Part shown: piece after piece, positions 1-6,808 of the stretch | Numbering within the stretch: position 1 is the stretch's first letter | Layout of the letters: each line of letters begins with the position of its first letter | Assembly (NCBI GenBank): GCA_026986305.1 | Contig: JALSOU010000116.1 | Location: forward strand, 1 to 10,626 | Direction: 5' to 3' | Length of the DNA stretch: 10,626 bases | Origin: Thermoplasmata archaeon | Lineage (GTDB): Archaea > Thermoplasmatota > Thermoplasmata > WALJ01 | Program-made: the position numbers and the translations under genes | Notes under the pieces: generated by a model | Told to the model about the DNA's origin: nothing | Databases searched by the model: none | Seen by the model: only the letters and a program-made list of their open reading frames with translations

Positions 1-560
1 TCGGGGGGTTTTTCTCCGGCCGTATCCCGCCGTTTTACCTCAAAATAACATTCTTCCTGACGATACTCGCGGCAGCCTTCGTCATGTATGCCAGAAAAAA
101 GGAGTTTTTGAAGCATATCGCTGAGGTGGATGCAGGGAAAGAGAAATTATCTGGAAGATTCGTATGGCACAGAAAGAGCCCTGAAGGTGACTTTGACATG
201 AACCTCCTCTATGTTCTCCCACCTGTTGGCATAGTAGGATTTCTAGCTGGAATGGTAGGAATCTCTGGCGGTGGCCTGATCGTGCCCATAATAATTCTGT
301 TCGGTAGCGTGCCCCTGAGAACCGCCTTCGCGACTAACTCAGTCCTCGTGTTGATGACCTCATCCATGGGCTTAATAGGAAGAGGAATGAGCATGGGAAT
401 AGATCTTGGATTTGCGCTCCCCGTGGCTTCCGCCGCATTTTTAGGCGCTCTCCTCGGATCTTCCCTCTCCAAAAAGGTGGAGGTTCAACATCTTGAAAGG
501 CTGTTCATCGTTATACTCATTATAGCGGCACTTTGGATGCTTTACAGGGCGTTTTACTGA
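1..560 (+). CDS. TauE/SafE-family membrane transporter, 3' part
   Basis: This is the C-terminal part of a TauE/SafE-type permease; the reading frame is open to the left edge, so the start lies outside. Visible are a hydrophobic helix of the N-terminal half (codons about 39-92, ending just after the internal ATG at 84), a charged loop rich in Lys/Glu/Arg (about 90-195), and a C-terminal half with four likely membrane segments. The second half carries the family's glycine-rich stretch GISGGGLIVP (about 261-290), followed by a TAFATNSVLV segment. The family exports or imports small organosulfur or sulfite-like anions, but substrates differ widely, so none is assigned. The visible pattern fits the last part of a normal-length protein of two related halves. 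The ATG at 84 lies inside the coding frame and is probably not the true start. The stop codon directly abuts that of the convergent cupin gene. Confidence 0.85.
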   Translation, partial: GGFFSGRIPPFYLKITFFLTILAAAFVMYARKKEFLKHIAEVDAGKEKLSGRFVWHRKSPEGDFDMNLLYVLPPVGIVGFLAGMVGISGGGLIVPIIILFGSVPLRTAFATNSVLVLMTSSMGLIGRGMSMGIDLGFALPVASAAFLGALLGSSLSKKVEVQHLERLFIVILIIAALWMLYRAFY

Positions 561-911
561 TTATCTATCAGAGCCTTTCATGGGAATTATGCAGAGAAAC
601 TTCCATTCTCCATCCCCTGTGTTCCTGTACCAGTGCGGTATATCTGGCTCGATGTATGCGAAGCTTCCAGACTCAACCTCTTTTTCCTCCTCTCCTGCGC
701 CTATGATTCCCTTACCTTCCAGCACGAATATCTCGTGTTCCCAGGGATGCTGGTGTGACGGTATCTTTCCACCTTTTTCAAGGGTGAAGAGGCGCATGGC
801 ATAGTTCTCAGCCCCATCTTTTTTCGCAATGAGCCACTTTATCCATACTCCTTCGGCTCCTTCCATCTCTACTTTTTCCTTTTCTATCCTGCTTATATGG
901 GATACTTTCAT
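561..911 (-). CDS. small single-domain cupin protein
   Basis: A 116-residue protein that is essentially one cupin beta-barrel. Cupin motif 1 is clear: a glycine, then HQH, then a Glu five residues on (PSHQHPWEHE), supplying the usual two His and one Glu metal ligands. Motif 2 is also present (IEPDIPHWYRN), with the third metal-binding His. Such stand-alone cupins bind a divalent metal and may be small enzymes or binding proteins; the sequence does not say which. I chose the ATG at 911 because an AGGTGA ribosome binding site lies 5 nt upstream (917-922). A GTG at 920 would add three residues but overlaps that site. A palindromic TATA element at 943-950 fits a short leader. Convergence with the upstream permease gives no operon link. 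Confidence 0.85.
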   Translation of the reverse strand: MKVSHISRIEKEKVEMEGAEGVWIKWLIAKKDGAENYAMRLFTLEKGGKIPSHQHPWEHEIFVLEGKGIIGAGEEEKEVESGSFAYIEPDIPHWYRNTGDGEWKFLCIIPMKGSDR

Positions 912-942
912 CACGCTCACCTGCCGATGGAATGGGATATCG

Positions 943-950
943 CTTTAAAG
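943..950 (-). promoter_or_regulatory. TATA box for the cupin gene
   Basis: CTTTAAAG, a palindromic archaeal TATA element. Its centre is about 35 nt upstream of the chosen ATG, so transcription would start near 921 and give a leader of roughly 10 nt containing the AGGTGA site. Confidence 0.5.
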
Positions 951-967
951 ATGTTGCGAAGAAGTAA

Positions 968-1002
968 ATTTCAAAAAAGAAAATAGTTTATTTCCAAGAA
1001 AT
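968..1002. promoter_or_regulatory. dyad elements upstream of the toxin-antitoxin-like pair (candidate operator)
   Basis: A perfect inverted repeat ATTTC-N3-GAAAT lies at 990-1002, immediately upstream of the TATA box and over the expected BRE. A looser relative, ATTTC-N6-GAAAA, begins at 968, so the two ATTTC half-sites are 22 bp apart, about two helical turns. Type II antitoxins commonly bind such sites to repress their own promoter. The surrounding DNA is very A/T-rich, so chance symmetry is possible. Confidence 0.35.
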
Positions 1003-1003
1003 C

Positions 1004-1011
1004 CTTAAATA
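1004..1011 (+). promoter_or_regulatory. TATA box of the toxin-antitoxin-like operon
   Basis: CTTAAATA, close to the archaeal consensus. Its centre is about 27 nt upstream of the ATG at 1034, which predicts a leaderless or nearly leaderless transcript. No convincing Shine-Dalgarno sequence precedes that ATG, which agrees. Confidence 0.65.
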
Positions 1012-1033
1012 TGAGGCGTGCTTAGTAATAAAC

Positions 1034-1210
1034 ATGGATATTGCCGTGAAACAGAAAATCGGAGAGCTATTAATGAGAAAATCCGCGATAATGAAACTTA
1101 TGGAATACATGGGAGAGCGCGCTGAAGAACGGGATATTAAAAAAATAAGGGATTTTGCGCCTGAATTCAGCGTCAGTGAGATGGTTATTAAAGAGCGTGA
1201 AGAGAAATGA
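1034..1210 (+). CDS. short putative VapB-like antitoxin
   Basis: A 58-codon frame starting with ATG directly downstream of a well-placed TATA box. It ends in an ATGA overlap (1207-1210) with the start of the PIN-domain gene, the usual sign of translational coupling in toxin-antitoxin pairs. The product is highly charged and probably helical, and it has no membrane segment. Its C-terminal third contains EFSVSEMVIKEREEK, an acidic/amphipathic tail of the sort antitoxins use to wrap the toxin. I do not see a clear ribbon-helix-helix, AbrB or Phd fold in the N-terminal part, so the family is unassigned. The role as antitoxin is inferred from position, size, charge and coupling. It should neutralise the PIN nuclease and, perhaps with it, bind the dyad at 968-1002. 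Confidence 0.7.
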   Translation: MDIAVKQKIGELLMRKSAIMKLMEYMGERAEERDIKKIRDFAPEFSVSEMVIKEREEK

Positions 1211-1644
1211 GATACTACTTTGACACCTCTGCCCTTGTTAAAAGATATCACAGAGAGAAAGGAACGGAAAAAATTGATGAAATAATCGATGGAGATGATG
1301 AAATATATATCTCCACAGTGGGGATCGCTGAAACTATCTCTGCCTTCACCCGCTTGAGAAACTCCAGAATAATAGGAAAGAAAAGATATGAGGAAATCAC
1401 AGGTATATTTTTCAATGATGTTGAAAACCGCTATATTCCCATTCCTTTCGATGATTCGAACATCTTAAAGGCGGTATCCCTCATAGAAAACCATGACCTT
1501 AGAACTCTCGATGCCTTTCATCTCTCCGCTGCACTTAGTATAGCAGATATGCATCCTGTTTTTGCATCTTCTGATAGAAAACTCTTGAAGGCTGCTGAAA
1601 AGGAGGGTTTTAGTATAATGGACCCTGAGGGAAAAAATAGCTAA
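1207..1644 (+). CDS. vapC: PIN-domain ribonuclease, VapC-type toxin
   Basis: A 145-residue single PIN domain of usual VapC length. The acidic metal-binding residues are all in place: Asp6 in YFDTSALVKRY, Glu42 in the conserved AET, Asp102 in LDAFHLSAAL and Asp123 in SSDRKLL. The enzyme should therefore be an active Mg/Mn-dependent endoribonuclease; VapC toxins typically cut tRNA or rRNA and inhibit translation. The target cannot be read from the sequence. It starts within the last codons of the upstream 58-codon gene (4-bp overlap), so its translation depends on that gene. The family call is secure; the toxin role rests on the gene pairing. Confidence 0.88.
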   Translation: MRYYFDTSALVKRYHREKGTEKIDEIIDGDDEIYISTVGIAETISAFTRLRNSRIIGKKRYEEITGIFFNDVENRYIPIPFDDSNILKAVSLIENHDLRTLDAFHLSAALSIADMHPVFASSDRKLLKAAEKEGFSIMDPEGKNS

Positions 1645-1648
1645 AAAG

Positions 1649-1656
1649 CTTATTTA
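1649..1656 (+). promoter_or_regulatory. weak TATA-like element before the membrane protein/regulator unit
   Basis: CTTATTTA, about 34 nt upstream of the TTG start at 1686. Transcription from about 1678 would leave a very short leader including most of the GGTGAT ribosome binding site at 1677-1682. The match to consensus is modest, and read-through from the PIN gene (41-bp gap) is an alternative. Confidence 0.35.
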
Positions 1657-1685
1657 CTCCCACCTTATCCCTACACGGTGATATC

Positions 1686-1946
1686 TTGAGCGGATTTGAG
1701 CTGTTTCTCGGAGCGCTCCTCGGAGGCCTCGCTACCCTGCTATTTCTCACATCCCTTATCGCATGGAAGAGGACAGGGAGCATAAAGATAGGGCTGATAT
1801 CCATGGCGCTCCTCGCTCTGGCTGTTAAAGGAGCATATCTCACATACACAGGGATGTTTTACGGATGGATGGCTGAAAGCACATACATGCTTATCATGGA
1901 CATAGCTGTGATCGTGCTGATTTACCTATCTGTGCTGAAAGGATAA
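1686..1946 (+). CDS. small three-helix membrane protein, unknown function
   Basis: An 86-residue, mostly hydrophobic protein with three predicted membrane helices at about residues 5-27, 34-57 and 66-84, and a short positively charged loop (WKRTGSIK) between the first two. No catalytic motif is visible and I do not recognise a characterised family. The start is TTG, supported by GGTGAT at 1677-1682 with 3 nt spacing; no ATG gives a comparable product. One base separates its stop from the ATG of the winged-helix regulator, so the two are co-transcribed and probably translated together. That arrangement suggests a membrane partner or sensor for the regulator, or a target under its control. This is inference from context. 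Confidence 0.75.
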   Translation: MSGFELFLGALLGGLATLLFLTSLIAWKRTGSIKIGLISMALLALAVKGAYLTYTGMFYGWMAESTYMLIMDIAVIVLIYLSVLKG

Positions 1947-1947
1947 C

Positions 1948-2466
1948 ATGTCAGACCCACTTGAGCTTGAGAGCAGAAGGCGGATATACAACTTCGTGAG
2001 GAAGAACCCGGGAGTATATATGAGGGAGATACAGAGGGCTCTGGAAATGGGCACCGGAGTCTTGCAGTACCAGCTGGACTATCTGGTCAAAAAAGGGCTT
2101 TTGAGCGTGTATGTAGACGGGAGGAGGAAGAGATACTACTGCACCGAAAGCGTGAGCGCTCCTGACAAAAACATTCTGGCAATGCTCAGGCAGAAGGTAC
2201 CTAGAAGGATAATGATGGTGTGCATCTCAAAGAACGGGGCTGACTTCCACAGCATAGCTGAATTTGTGGGATCGTCAAAGTCGAACATATCATTCCACCT
2301 ATCAAAGCTCATTAAGATGGGGATAATTGAGGAAAGAGAGGAAGGTGGGGAGAAGAGATACTATGTTAGGGATCCTGAGAAAATATCGGACTTCATAGTT
2401 ACATACAGAGAGAGCTATCTTGATGACTTGGTGGATAGGTTCGTGGAGTCGTTTATGGGTATATGA
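1948..2466 (+). CDS. double winged-helix transcriptional regulator
   Basis: A 172-residue protein with two winged helix-turn-helix units in tandem. The first spans about residues 8-66: a helix with ESRRRIYNFV, a recognition region around GVLQYQLDYLVKKGLL, and a basic wing GRRKRYY. The second spans about 74-142: helices around FHSIAEFVGSSKSNISFHLSKLIKMGII, then a wing with EKRYYV. A helical tail (about 145-170) could be a dimerisation element. Both halves resemble ArsR/MarR-like archaeal wHTH domains in which a chain-reversal wing follows the recognition helix. No metal-binding Cys cluster or ligand domain is seen. It follows the three-helix membrane gene by one base, so the pair likely works as a unit. 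Whether it represses or activates is unknown. Confidence 0.85.
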   Translation: MSDPLELESRRRIYNFVRKNPGVYMREIQRALEMGTGVLQYQLDYLVKKGLLSVYVDGRRKRYYCTESVSAPDKNILAMLRQKVPRRIMMVCISKNGADFHSIAEFVGSSKSNISFHLSKLIKMGIIEEREEGGEKRYYVRDPEKISDFIVTYRESYLDDLVDRFVESFMGI

Positions 2467-2473
2467 TCGCAGC

Positions 2474-3565
2474 TCACAGCTCCGTTAGTTCCTTGGGAAA
2501 CTCAGTCAAAAGCTCGGCTTTGTTCTTTTTTACCAGAACATCATCCTCTATCCTCACTCCTCCAAATCCGGGTATGTATATGCCGGGCTCAACTGTGAGA
2601 ACCATGTTTTCGCTGAGCTCCATATCTATATTCGGAGAGAGGCCGCCCCCATCGTGGACCTTCAATCCTAAGCCATGGCCGAGAGAGTGTATGAATCTGT
2701 CGCCATACCCTGCCTTTTCTATGACCTTTCTGGCCTCTGCATCCACTTCCTTTCCATTTACTCCCTCTTTTATGGCATCTATGCCAGCCTGCTGAGCCTC
2801 CCTGACTATTTCGTATATCTCCCTGTGCTTTTTATCCGCTTTTCCCATGACAAAGGTCCTTGTTATGTCGGAGTTGTACCTCTCAAAGCGGGCTCCGAAG
2901 TCAAAGAGCGCGTAGTCTCCTTTTCCAAGCTCTCTTTCCCCTGATGTGTAGTGGGGTTCAGCGCTGTTCTCACCGAAGGAGGATATGGTTTCAAATGCAG
3001 GTCCTGTGGCCCCTCTCCTCATCATCTCATATATGAGGAGGGCTGCGGCCTCATACTCCTTCATCCCTTCCTTTAACTGGGAAATCATGGCTTTCAGTGC
3101 ATCGGTAGCTATTTTTCCTGCTTTTCTTATGCGCTCTATTTCCACTTTATCCTTTATCATCCTCGTTTTTTCCAGAGCCTCTGAAACATCCACGAACCTC
3201 TTACCCTTTGCCATGTACTTGAACTTCCTGTATGCGCTGTGGGGCATGTCCGCAAAATTCACCCCTATGTTTCCATCGACATCCAAAGCATCTTTAAGTA
3301 TCCTTTTGAAATCCTTTCTCGTAGAGAATATCTCCACCTCCATAGGGCTTTTTCTTGCGCTCTCCTCCTCAAGTTTGCTGGTTATTATGGTCCCCTTTCC
3401 GTCAGGGTATATCACCACAGCAGATGCTTCAAAGAGACCTTTTGTTAGATCTGTGACATAGAAGAAGTTCACATCCTGATGGGGCTCCGGCCCGTTGTAT
3501 ATCAGAATCGCCCCCATCTCCTCAGAGACATTTGAGAATATCCTTTTTATGCGTTTCTCTATCAT
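2474..3565 (-). CDS. M24-family Xaa-Pro aminopeptidase/dipeptidase
   Basis: A 363-residue cytosolic metallopeptidase of the creatinase/prolidase type, of usual archaeal length. An N-terminal creatinase-like domain (about 1-135) is followed by the pita-bread catalytic domain (about 140-355). All five dinuclear metal ligands are visible: Asp222 and Asp233 (DFGARFERYNSD), His297 (SLGHGLG), Glu326 (TVEPGIY) and Glu340 (GVRIEDD). The conserved substrate-binding His205 (EPHY) is present too. It should remove or split residues next to proline in peptides. Sequence alone does not separate aminopeptidase P from prolidase. The ATG at 3565 has no Shine-Dalgarno sequence but a TATA element 24 nt upstream, fitting a leaderless mRNA. 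It converges with the winged-helix gene with a 7-bp gap. Confidence 0.9.
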   Translation of the reverse strand: MIEKRIKRIFSNVSEEMGAILIYNGPEPHQDVNFFYVTDLTKGLFEASAVVIYPDGKGTIITSKLEEESARKSPMEVEIFSTRKDFKRILKDALDVDGNIGVNFADMPHSAYRKFKYMAKGKRFVDVSEALEKTRMIKDKVEIERIRKAGKIATDALKAMISQLKEGMKEYEAAALLIYEMMRRGATGPAFETISSFGENSAEPHYTSGERELGKGDYALFDFGARFERYNSDITRTFVMGKADKKHREIYEIVREAQQAGIDAIKEGVNGKEVDAEARKVIEKAGYGDRFIHSLGHGLGLKVHDGGGLSPNIDMELSENMVLTVEPGIYIPGFGGVRIEDDVLVKKNKAELLTEFPKELTEL

Positions 3566-3585
3566 GGGTGGAGATAAACATGTGG

Positions 3586-3592
3586 GATAAAG
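3586..3592 (-). promoter_or_regulatory. TATA-like element of the M24 peptidase gene
   Basis: CTTTATC on the minus strand, centred 24 nt upstream of the ATG at 3565, within the 36-bp gap behind the YchF gene. This predicts a leaderless transcript. The match is moderate, so read-through from YchF remains possible. Confidence 0.45.
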
Positions 3593-3601
3593 TCTTTTGG
3601 A

Positions 3602-4792
3602 TTAGCTCCTCGCCACTATCTTTATCACATCCCCGTCTTTGAGCTCGTGGTCATGGCCTATCACCCTGCCCGTTCGCGCATCTATGGCCCTTATGAAGCC
3701 CTCTCCAAGGTCTGTGTGCACCTTATATGCCAGATCCCTCGCAGTGCTTCCTCTTGGCATCAGATAGGCGTCGGGCAGAACATTTCCGTTGTGGTCGGTC
3801 CAGTGCGTCTCATCCTCCACAGGATAAACCACTATGAGATTCAGGAGCTTAAACACAGCTTCTTCAAGGACCTTCTGAACCCCTGTTGAGCCGAAGCTTT
3901 CCAGAAACTCCGCTATCTTATCCAGAGCTTTTTTCTGAGCGCTGTTTAGGCTATCCGGCTTTAAAACCCTAAATTCAGAAGATCCCGGCTCATAATCTAT
4001 CAGTCCAGCTTTTGATGCCCTTTTCAGTGCCAGTTCATACTCAGCGGATGTGGGTATAACTATGTAGCCTTCCAGATTTCTAAGCCTTTCCAGATTCTCC
4101 TCAGGAGCCATGTCCGCCTTGTTGGCAGCTATTATCATGGGCTTGCTCTCCTTTCTTATGGATCTGGCAACCTCCAATATATGGTCCTCGGTCCATGTGG
4201 AAGGCCTTTCTGGGAGGTCAAGGCTGGAGATTGCGCTGTGTATCTGACTCTCACTTATTCCAAGGCCTGTGAGCTTTTCAAAAAGCATGGTCTCTGGCTT
4301 TTTACCCACCATCTCGGCTGTTTTAGATATCCTCCTCCAGTTTGAAGAGAGTATTGAGGCTATCCAATGGTCCATCTCATCTTCAAGGAATCTTATATCA
4401 TCAATAGGGTCATGGCTTCCCTTGGCCACAGGATTTCCCTCAGCATCTGTAGATCCGCTGGCATCTATTATGTGAATGAGGGCGGATGCCTGCCTCAAAT
4501 CATCTAGAAACTTGTTTCCCAGACCCCTGCCTTCATGGGCCCCCGGAACAAGCCCTGCAACATCTATGATCTCAACTGGTATGTACCTAGTCCCTGCTTT
4601 GCATAGGGAATTTCTCGGATTGCATTCCTTACCAAGATCCAGATGAGGGCACCTTGACCTTACATAACCCACCCCTCTGTTCGGCTCTATGGTTGTAAAC
4701 GGATAGTTGGCTATCTGAGCATCAGCAGTGGTGAGGGCTGTGAAAAATGTCGATTTTCCCACATTTGGCTTTCCTACTACGCCGATTTCCAT
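3602..4792 (-). CDS. ychF: archaeal YchF/OLA1-family translation-associated GTPase
   Basis: A 396-residue Obg-superfamily P-loop NTPase. The G1 loop GKPNVGKST is at residues 7-15, the switch/G3 region [19 protein letters not shown] starts at 77, G4 is NKAD at 224-227 and G5 is TSA at 248-250. A coiled/helical insertion lies between about 130 and 215, and a TGS domain fills about 318-396. The family associates with ribosomes and is linked to translation and stress responses. Bacterial YchF and human OLA1 have a degenerate G4 (NxxE) and prefer ATP; the intact NKAD here fits the archaeal branch and predicts guanine specificity. A strong TATA box lies 24 nt upstream of the ATG, so the mRNA is probably leaderless. 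It is transcribed separately from the Csl4 operon upstream (38-bp gap). Confidence 0.92.
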   Translation of the reverse strand: MEIGVVGKPNVGKSTFFTALTTADAQIANYPFTTIEPNRGVGYVRSRCPHLDLGKECNPRNSLCKAGTRYIPVEIIDVAGLVPGAHEGRGLGNKFLDDLRQASALIHIIDASGSTDAEGNPVAKGSHDPIDDIRFLEDEMDHWIASILSSNWRRISKTAEMVGKKPETMLFEKLTGLGISESQIHSAISSLDLPERPSTWTEDHILEVARSIRKESKPMIIAANKADMAPEENLERLRNLEGYIVIPTSAEYELALKRASKAGLIDYEPGSSEFRVLKPDSLNSAQKKALDKIAEFLESFGSTGVQKVLEEAVFKLLNLIVVYPVEDETHWTDHNGNVLPDAYLMPRGSTARDLAYKVHTDLGEGFIRAIDARTGRVIGHDHELKDGDVIKIVARS

Positions 4793-4811
4793 GAAAAGAG
4801 ATAGTAATGGG

Positions 4812-4820
4812 TTTTAAAAA
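4812..4820 (-). promoter_or_regulatory. TATA box of the YchF gene
   Basis: TTTTTAAAA on the minus strand, centred about 24 nt upstream of the ATG at 4792. The spacing fits leaderless transcription, and no ribosome binding site is seen before the start. Confidence 0.6.
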
Positions 4821-4830
4821 TCTTTGCCAG

Positions 4831-5400
4831 CTATATGCTGTTGATCTTCCCATAGAGGGAGGATATCTTCCTGAGCTCTGTGCGCTCACACTTTGGGCAG
4901 TAAACCATGGTTCCCTTTCTCACCATCGGGGTTCTGCATCTAGTGCATAATGCTTTTATCACCCCGTATTCTGGATAGGCTGTTGTGAGCTGTATTGAAG
5001 GCCTTGCTTTTATGACCTTGGCCCTTACATAGTCGCCTATCCTGAACTGCTTTTTAAGGTCCTTAACATAGGTCTGAGAGACCTTGGAGACATGGATGGT
5101 TCCCGTGGTATCTCCAGTTATTTCCCTGTCCTTACCTTCAACCTTCTTTATGTCTATGACTACCATGGTGTCCCTGACAGCGCTCACTTCCCCTATGACT
5201 ACATCTCCTTTTTCTATGGTAACTATGGGGTTAAGGGCCTCCATGCTCACAGTCATGTCCTTCTCGTCGTACTTAACCACACCCACTCTAGATGCTATTA
5301 TCTTTCCGTCCTCTTCAAATGTGCCCTCGCCGGGAAGGTACTCCTCGCTCGTACCAACGACCTCTCCCGGAAGCACTACCTTCTTCTTTGAATCGCTCAT
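4831..5400 (-). CDS. csl4: exosome complex RNA-binding subunit Csl4
   Basis: A 189-residue protein with the three-part Csl4 architecture. The N-terminal domain (about 8-60) includes VVLPGEVVGTSEEYLPGEGT, the Csl4 signature. An S1 RNA-binding domain occupies about 65-140, and a C-terminal zinc ribbon has two CxxC knuckles at Cys152/155 and Cys168/171. In archaea Csl4 caps the Rrp41-Rrp42 ring with Rrp4 and recruits partners such as DnaG, directing RNA into the degrading chamber. All features needed for function are intact and the length is normal. The ATG overlaps the stop codon of the upstream methylase by 4 bp (ATGA at 5397-5400), so translation is coupled. Other exosome subunits are not in this window. 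Confidence 0.94.
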   Translation of the reverse strand: MSDSKKKVVLPGEVVGTSEEYLPGEGTFEEDGKIIASRVGVVKYDEKDMTVSMEALNPIVTIEKGDVVIGEVSAVRDTMVVIDIKKVEGKDREITGDTTGTIHVSKVSQTYVKDLKKQFRIGDYVRAKVIKARPSIQLTTAYPEYGVIKALCTRCRTPMVRKGTMVYCPKCERTELRKISSLYGKINSI

Positions 5401-5999
5401 CTTATCACCTTTACTCTGAAAGCGTTTACCCTGAATTTCATCACTTCCTTTCTGTGGAAGCTGAATGTCCTTTTTATGGGAAATTCATAGGTGAATTTAT
5501 GGCTTATCTCTCCGCCTCTGGAAGATATGAATTCCTCCACAAAGGGAGCGCTCTTCTCAAGGTGCATGGTGTAAATCACATCTGCTATTTCCATAGCCTT
5601 TTCCAGAAATGGGCGGTCAGCATGCCTTTTCTGGGCTCCAAAAGGCGGATTCTGGATGACGGTATCGCAGGGAATATTAAAAGTTTTCACATCACCTTCC
5701 AGAAAATTCGCATCAACACCAAGGGATTCTGCGTTTCTTTTCGCCACTTCAACGGCTTTTTTTGATATGTCTATTCCGAAAACCTCAGAAGCGCCCAACA
5801 GCTTTGATCCTATGGCAAAGATTCCTGAGCCGCAACCCAGATCGCACACTCTCTTTCCCTCTATGTCACCCATGGAATAGGCGAAGAAAAGGAGGTCTGC
5901 CGCTATATTCGCAGGTGTCTCGTATTGCTCAAGAGCCGGATGCTCGGGGACATATCTCTCAATTCCCTGCAATGATATTTCAAGGCTTTTTTTCCTCAT
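5397..5999 (-). CDS. METTL5-like N6-adenine RNA methyltransferase
   Basis: A 200-residue Rossmann-fold SAM-dependent methylase. The N-terminal LEQYETP (24-30) corresponds to the LEQYxT segment of METTL5 and its archaeal relatives. Motif I is DLGCGSG (53-59), an acidic loop GID lies at 75-77, and the catalytic NPPF is at 117-120, followed by GAQKRHADRPF. NPPF marks N6-adenine methylation. Eukaryotic METTL5 modifies A1832 of 18S rRNA with TRMT112 as partner, so a small-subunit rRNA target is likely here by homology. The start is supported by the family alignment and by GGAG just before the ATG. It overlaps the upstream RuvC-like gene by 20 bp and the downstream csl4 by 4 bp, so this RNA modifier and the exosome cap are co-expressed. 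Confidence 0.88.
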   Translation of the reverse strand: MRKKSLEISLQGIERYVPEHPALEQYETPANIAADLLFFAYSMGDIEGKRVCDLGCGSGIFAIGSKLLGASEVFGIDISKKAVEVAKRNAESLGVDANFLEGDVKTFNIPCDTVIQNPPFGAQKRHADRPFLEKAMEIADVIYTMHLEKSAPFVEEFISSRGGEISHKFTYEFPIKRTFSFHRKEVMKFRVNAFRVKVIR

Positions 6000-6735
6000 T
6001 TCTCCGCCTCTGCTCCTCTATGGCCTCTTCCATGCTCATGCTGCCTATGGCAACCCACCTAGCAAGCTCCTTTGATATGGTGAGCAGGCCTTTACTCTCC
6101 ATCCTGCTCCTCCTCTGGATATCCCTGAGCTCTCCCTCAGTGGGTTCTATCGCATAATCCTTCGTTATTTCGGTGCCTTCTGTGAAGGCTATGCTAACAG
6201 CCGCGTCCTCATCCGCATTCTTAGTGAGGCGGGTGGTGTTGCTCTCATCAACCAGCTCCATCCTTATATTTAGGGCGCGGAGCGCTGTTATTGTCCTGTT
6301 TCTATTTGTGAGGTCGCCATGTCCTATGCGTATGATAGCTCTCCCATACTCCCTGCATGACATAGATTCCCTGATTATTTCAAGGCATGATTCTGGAGAA
6401 AGTGCCCTGGTTTTTTCCACAACCTTGCCGTCGCATATCACGGCTATTCCAGGGCTTTTTCCCGGGTCAACGCCTATTATGATCTCCCTGCACTTTTCCG
6501 TCCCTGTGAGATAGGCCAGAGCCTTTTTAACCCCAATTTCAGGCTCTTCCACCCATATCTTTCTCTGAAAATCCACCATGCCGTATTCCTCTCTTGATGT
6601 CACCACCAGCCCAACATATGGAGGGACATTATCCCCCATGTCAAGGGTTATGTACCGTATACCTGCCCTTTTCATCTCCTTCACTAATCCGTGGTACAGC
6701 CTGAAATCCTTTGTCATTATTGCGGCAAGCTTCAC
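5980..6735 (-). CDS. RuvC/YqgF-like RNase H-fold protein with an extra N-terminal domain
   Basis: A 251-residue protein. Residues 1-80 form a small domain of alternating helices and strands (KDFRLYHGLVKEMKRAGIRYITLD) of unknown role. From about 85 an RNase H-like fold follows: the first strand has IIIGVDPGKSPGIAV with Asp90 in the RuvC-type DPG motif, a later segment has LVDESNTTRL (162-170) resembling the DExxTT loop of YqgF/RuvX, and DEDAAVSIAF (175-184) supplies C-terminal acidic residues. This suggests a metal-dependent nuclease acting on RNA or DNA. The C-terminal tail (205-251) is charged and helical. The start is GTG with a TATA element 24 nt upstream, so it heads the operon with the METTL5-like methylase and Csl4, which favours an RNA-processing role. 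The fold assignment comes from motif reading; the substrate is unknown. Confidence 0.75.
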   Translation of the reverse strand: MKLAAIMTKDFRLYHGLVKEMKRAGIRYITLDMGDNVPPYVGLVVTSREEYGMVDFQRKIWVEEPEIGVKKALAYLTGTEKCREIIIGVDPGKSPGIAVICDGKVVEKTRALSPESCLEIIRESMSCREYGRAIIRIGHGDLTNRNRTITALRALNIRMELVDESNTTRLTKNADEDAAVSIAFTEGTEITKDYAIEPTEGELRDIQRRSRMESKGLLTISKELARWVAIGSMSMEEAIEEQRRRNEEKKP

Positions 6736-6755
6736 GACCGTGTATCCGACAGGTG

Positions 6756-6762
6756 CTTAAAG
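6756..6762 (-). promoter_or_regulatory. TATA box of the RuvC-like/METTL5/csl4 operon
   Basis: CTTTAAG on the minus strand, centred 24 nt upstream of the GTG start at 6735, consistent with a leaderless operon mRNA. It shares the 73-bp divergent region with the sulfotransferase promoter. Confidence 0.55.
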
Positions 6763-6783
6763 AAGTTTTTGAGAAGAAAAGAA

Positions 6784-6790
6784 TTTATAG
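6784..6790 (+). promoter_or_regulatory. TATA box of the sulfotransferase gene
   Basis: TTTATAG, centred 22-24 nt upstream of the ATG at 6809. The spacing is at the short end but fits a leaderless start. No ribosome binding site is visible. Confidence 0.5.
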
Positions 6791-6808
6791 AAAGGCTTAT
6801 GAAACCCT

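Noticed and set aside
1..911. Functional link between the TauE/SafE permease and the cupin
   Set aside because: The genes converge rather than share an operon; abutting stop codons only reflect a compact genome.
988..1251. 87-codon reverse-strand frame over the toxin-antitoxin region
   Set aside because: It is antisense to the coupled antitoxin and PIN genes, includes the promoter, and has no recognisable domain.
2463..3461. Long plus-strand frames across the M24 peptidase
   Set aside because: They are antisense shadows; the minus-strand frame carries all five metal ligands.
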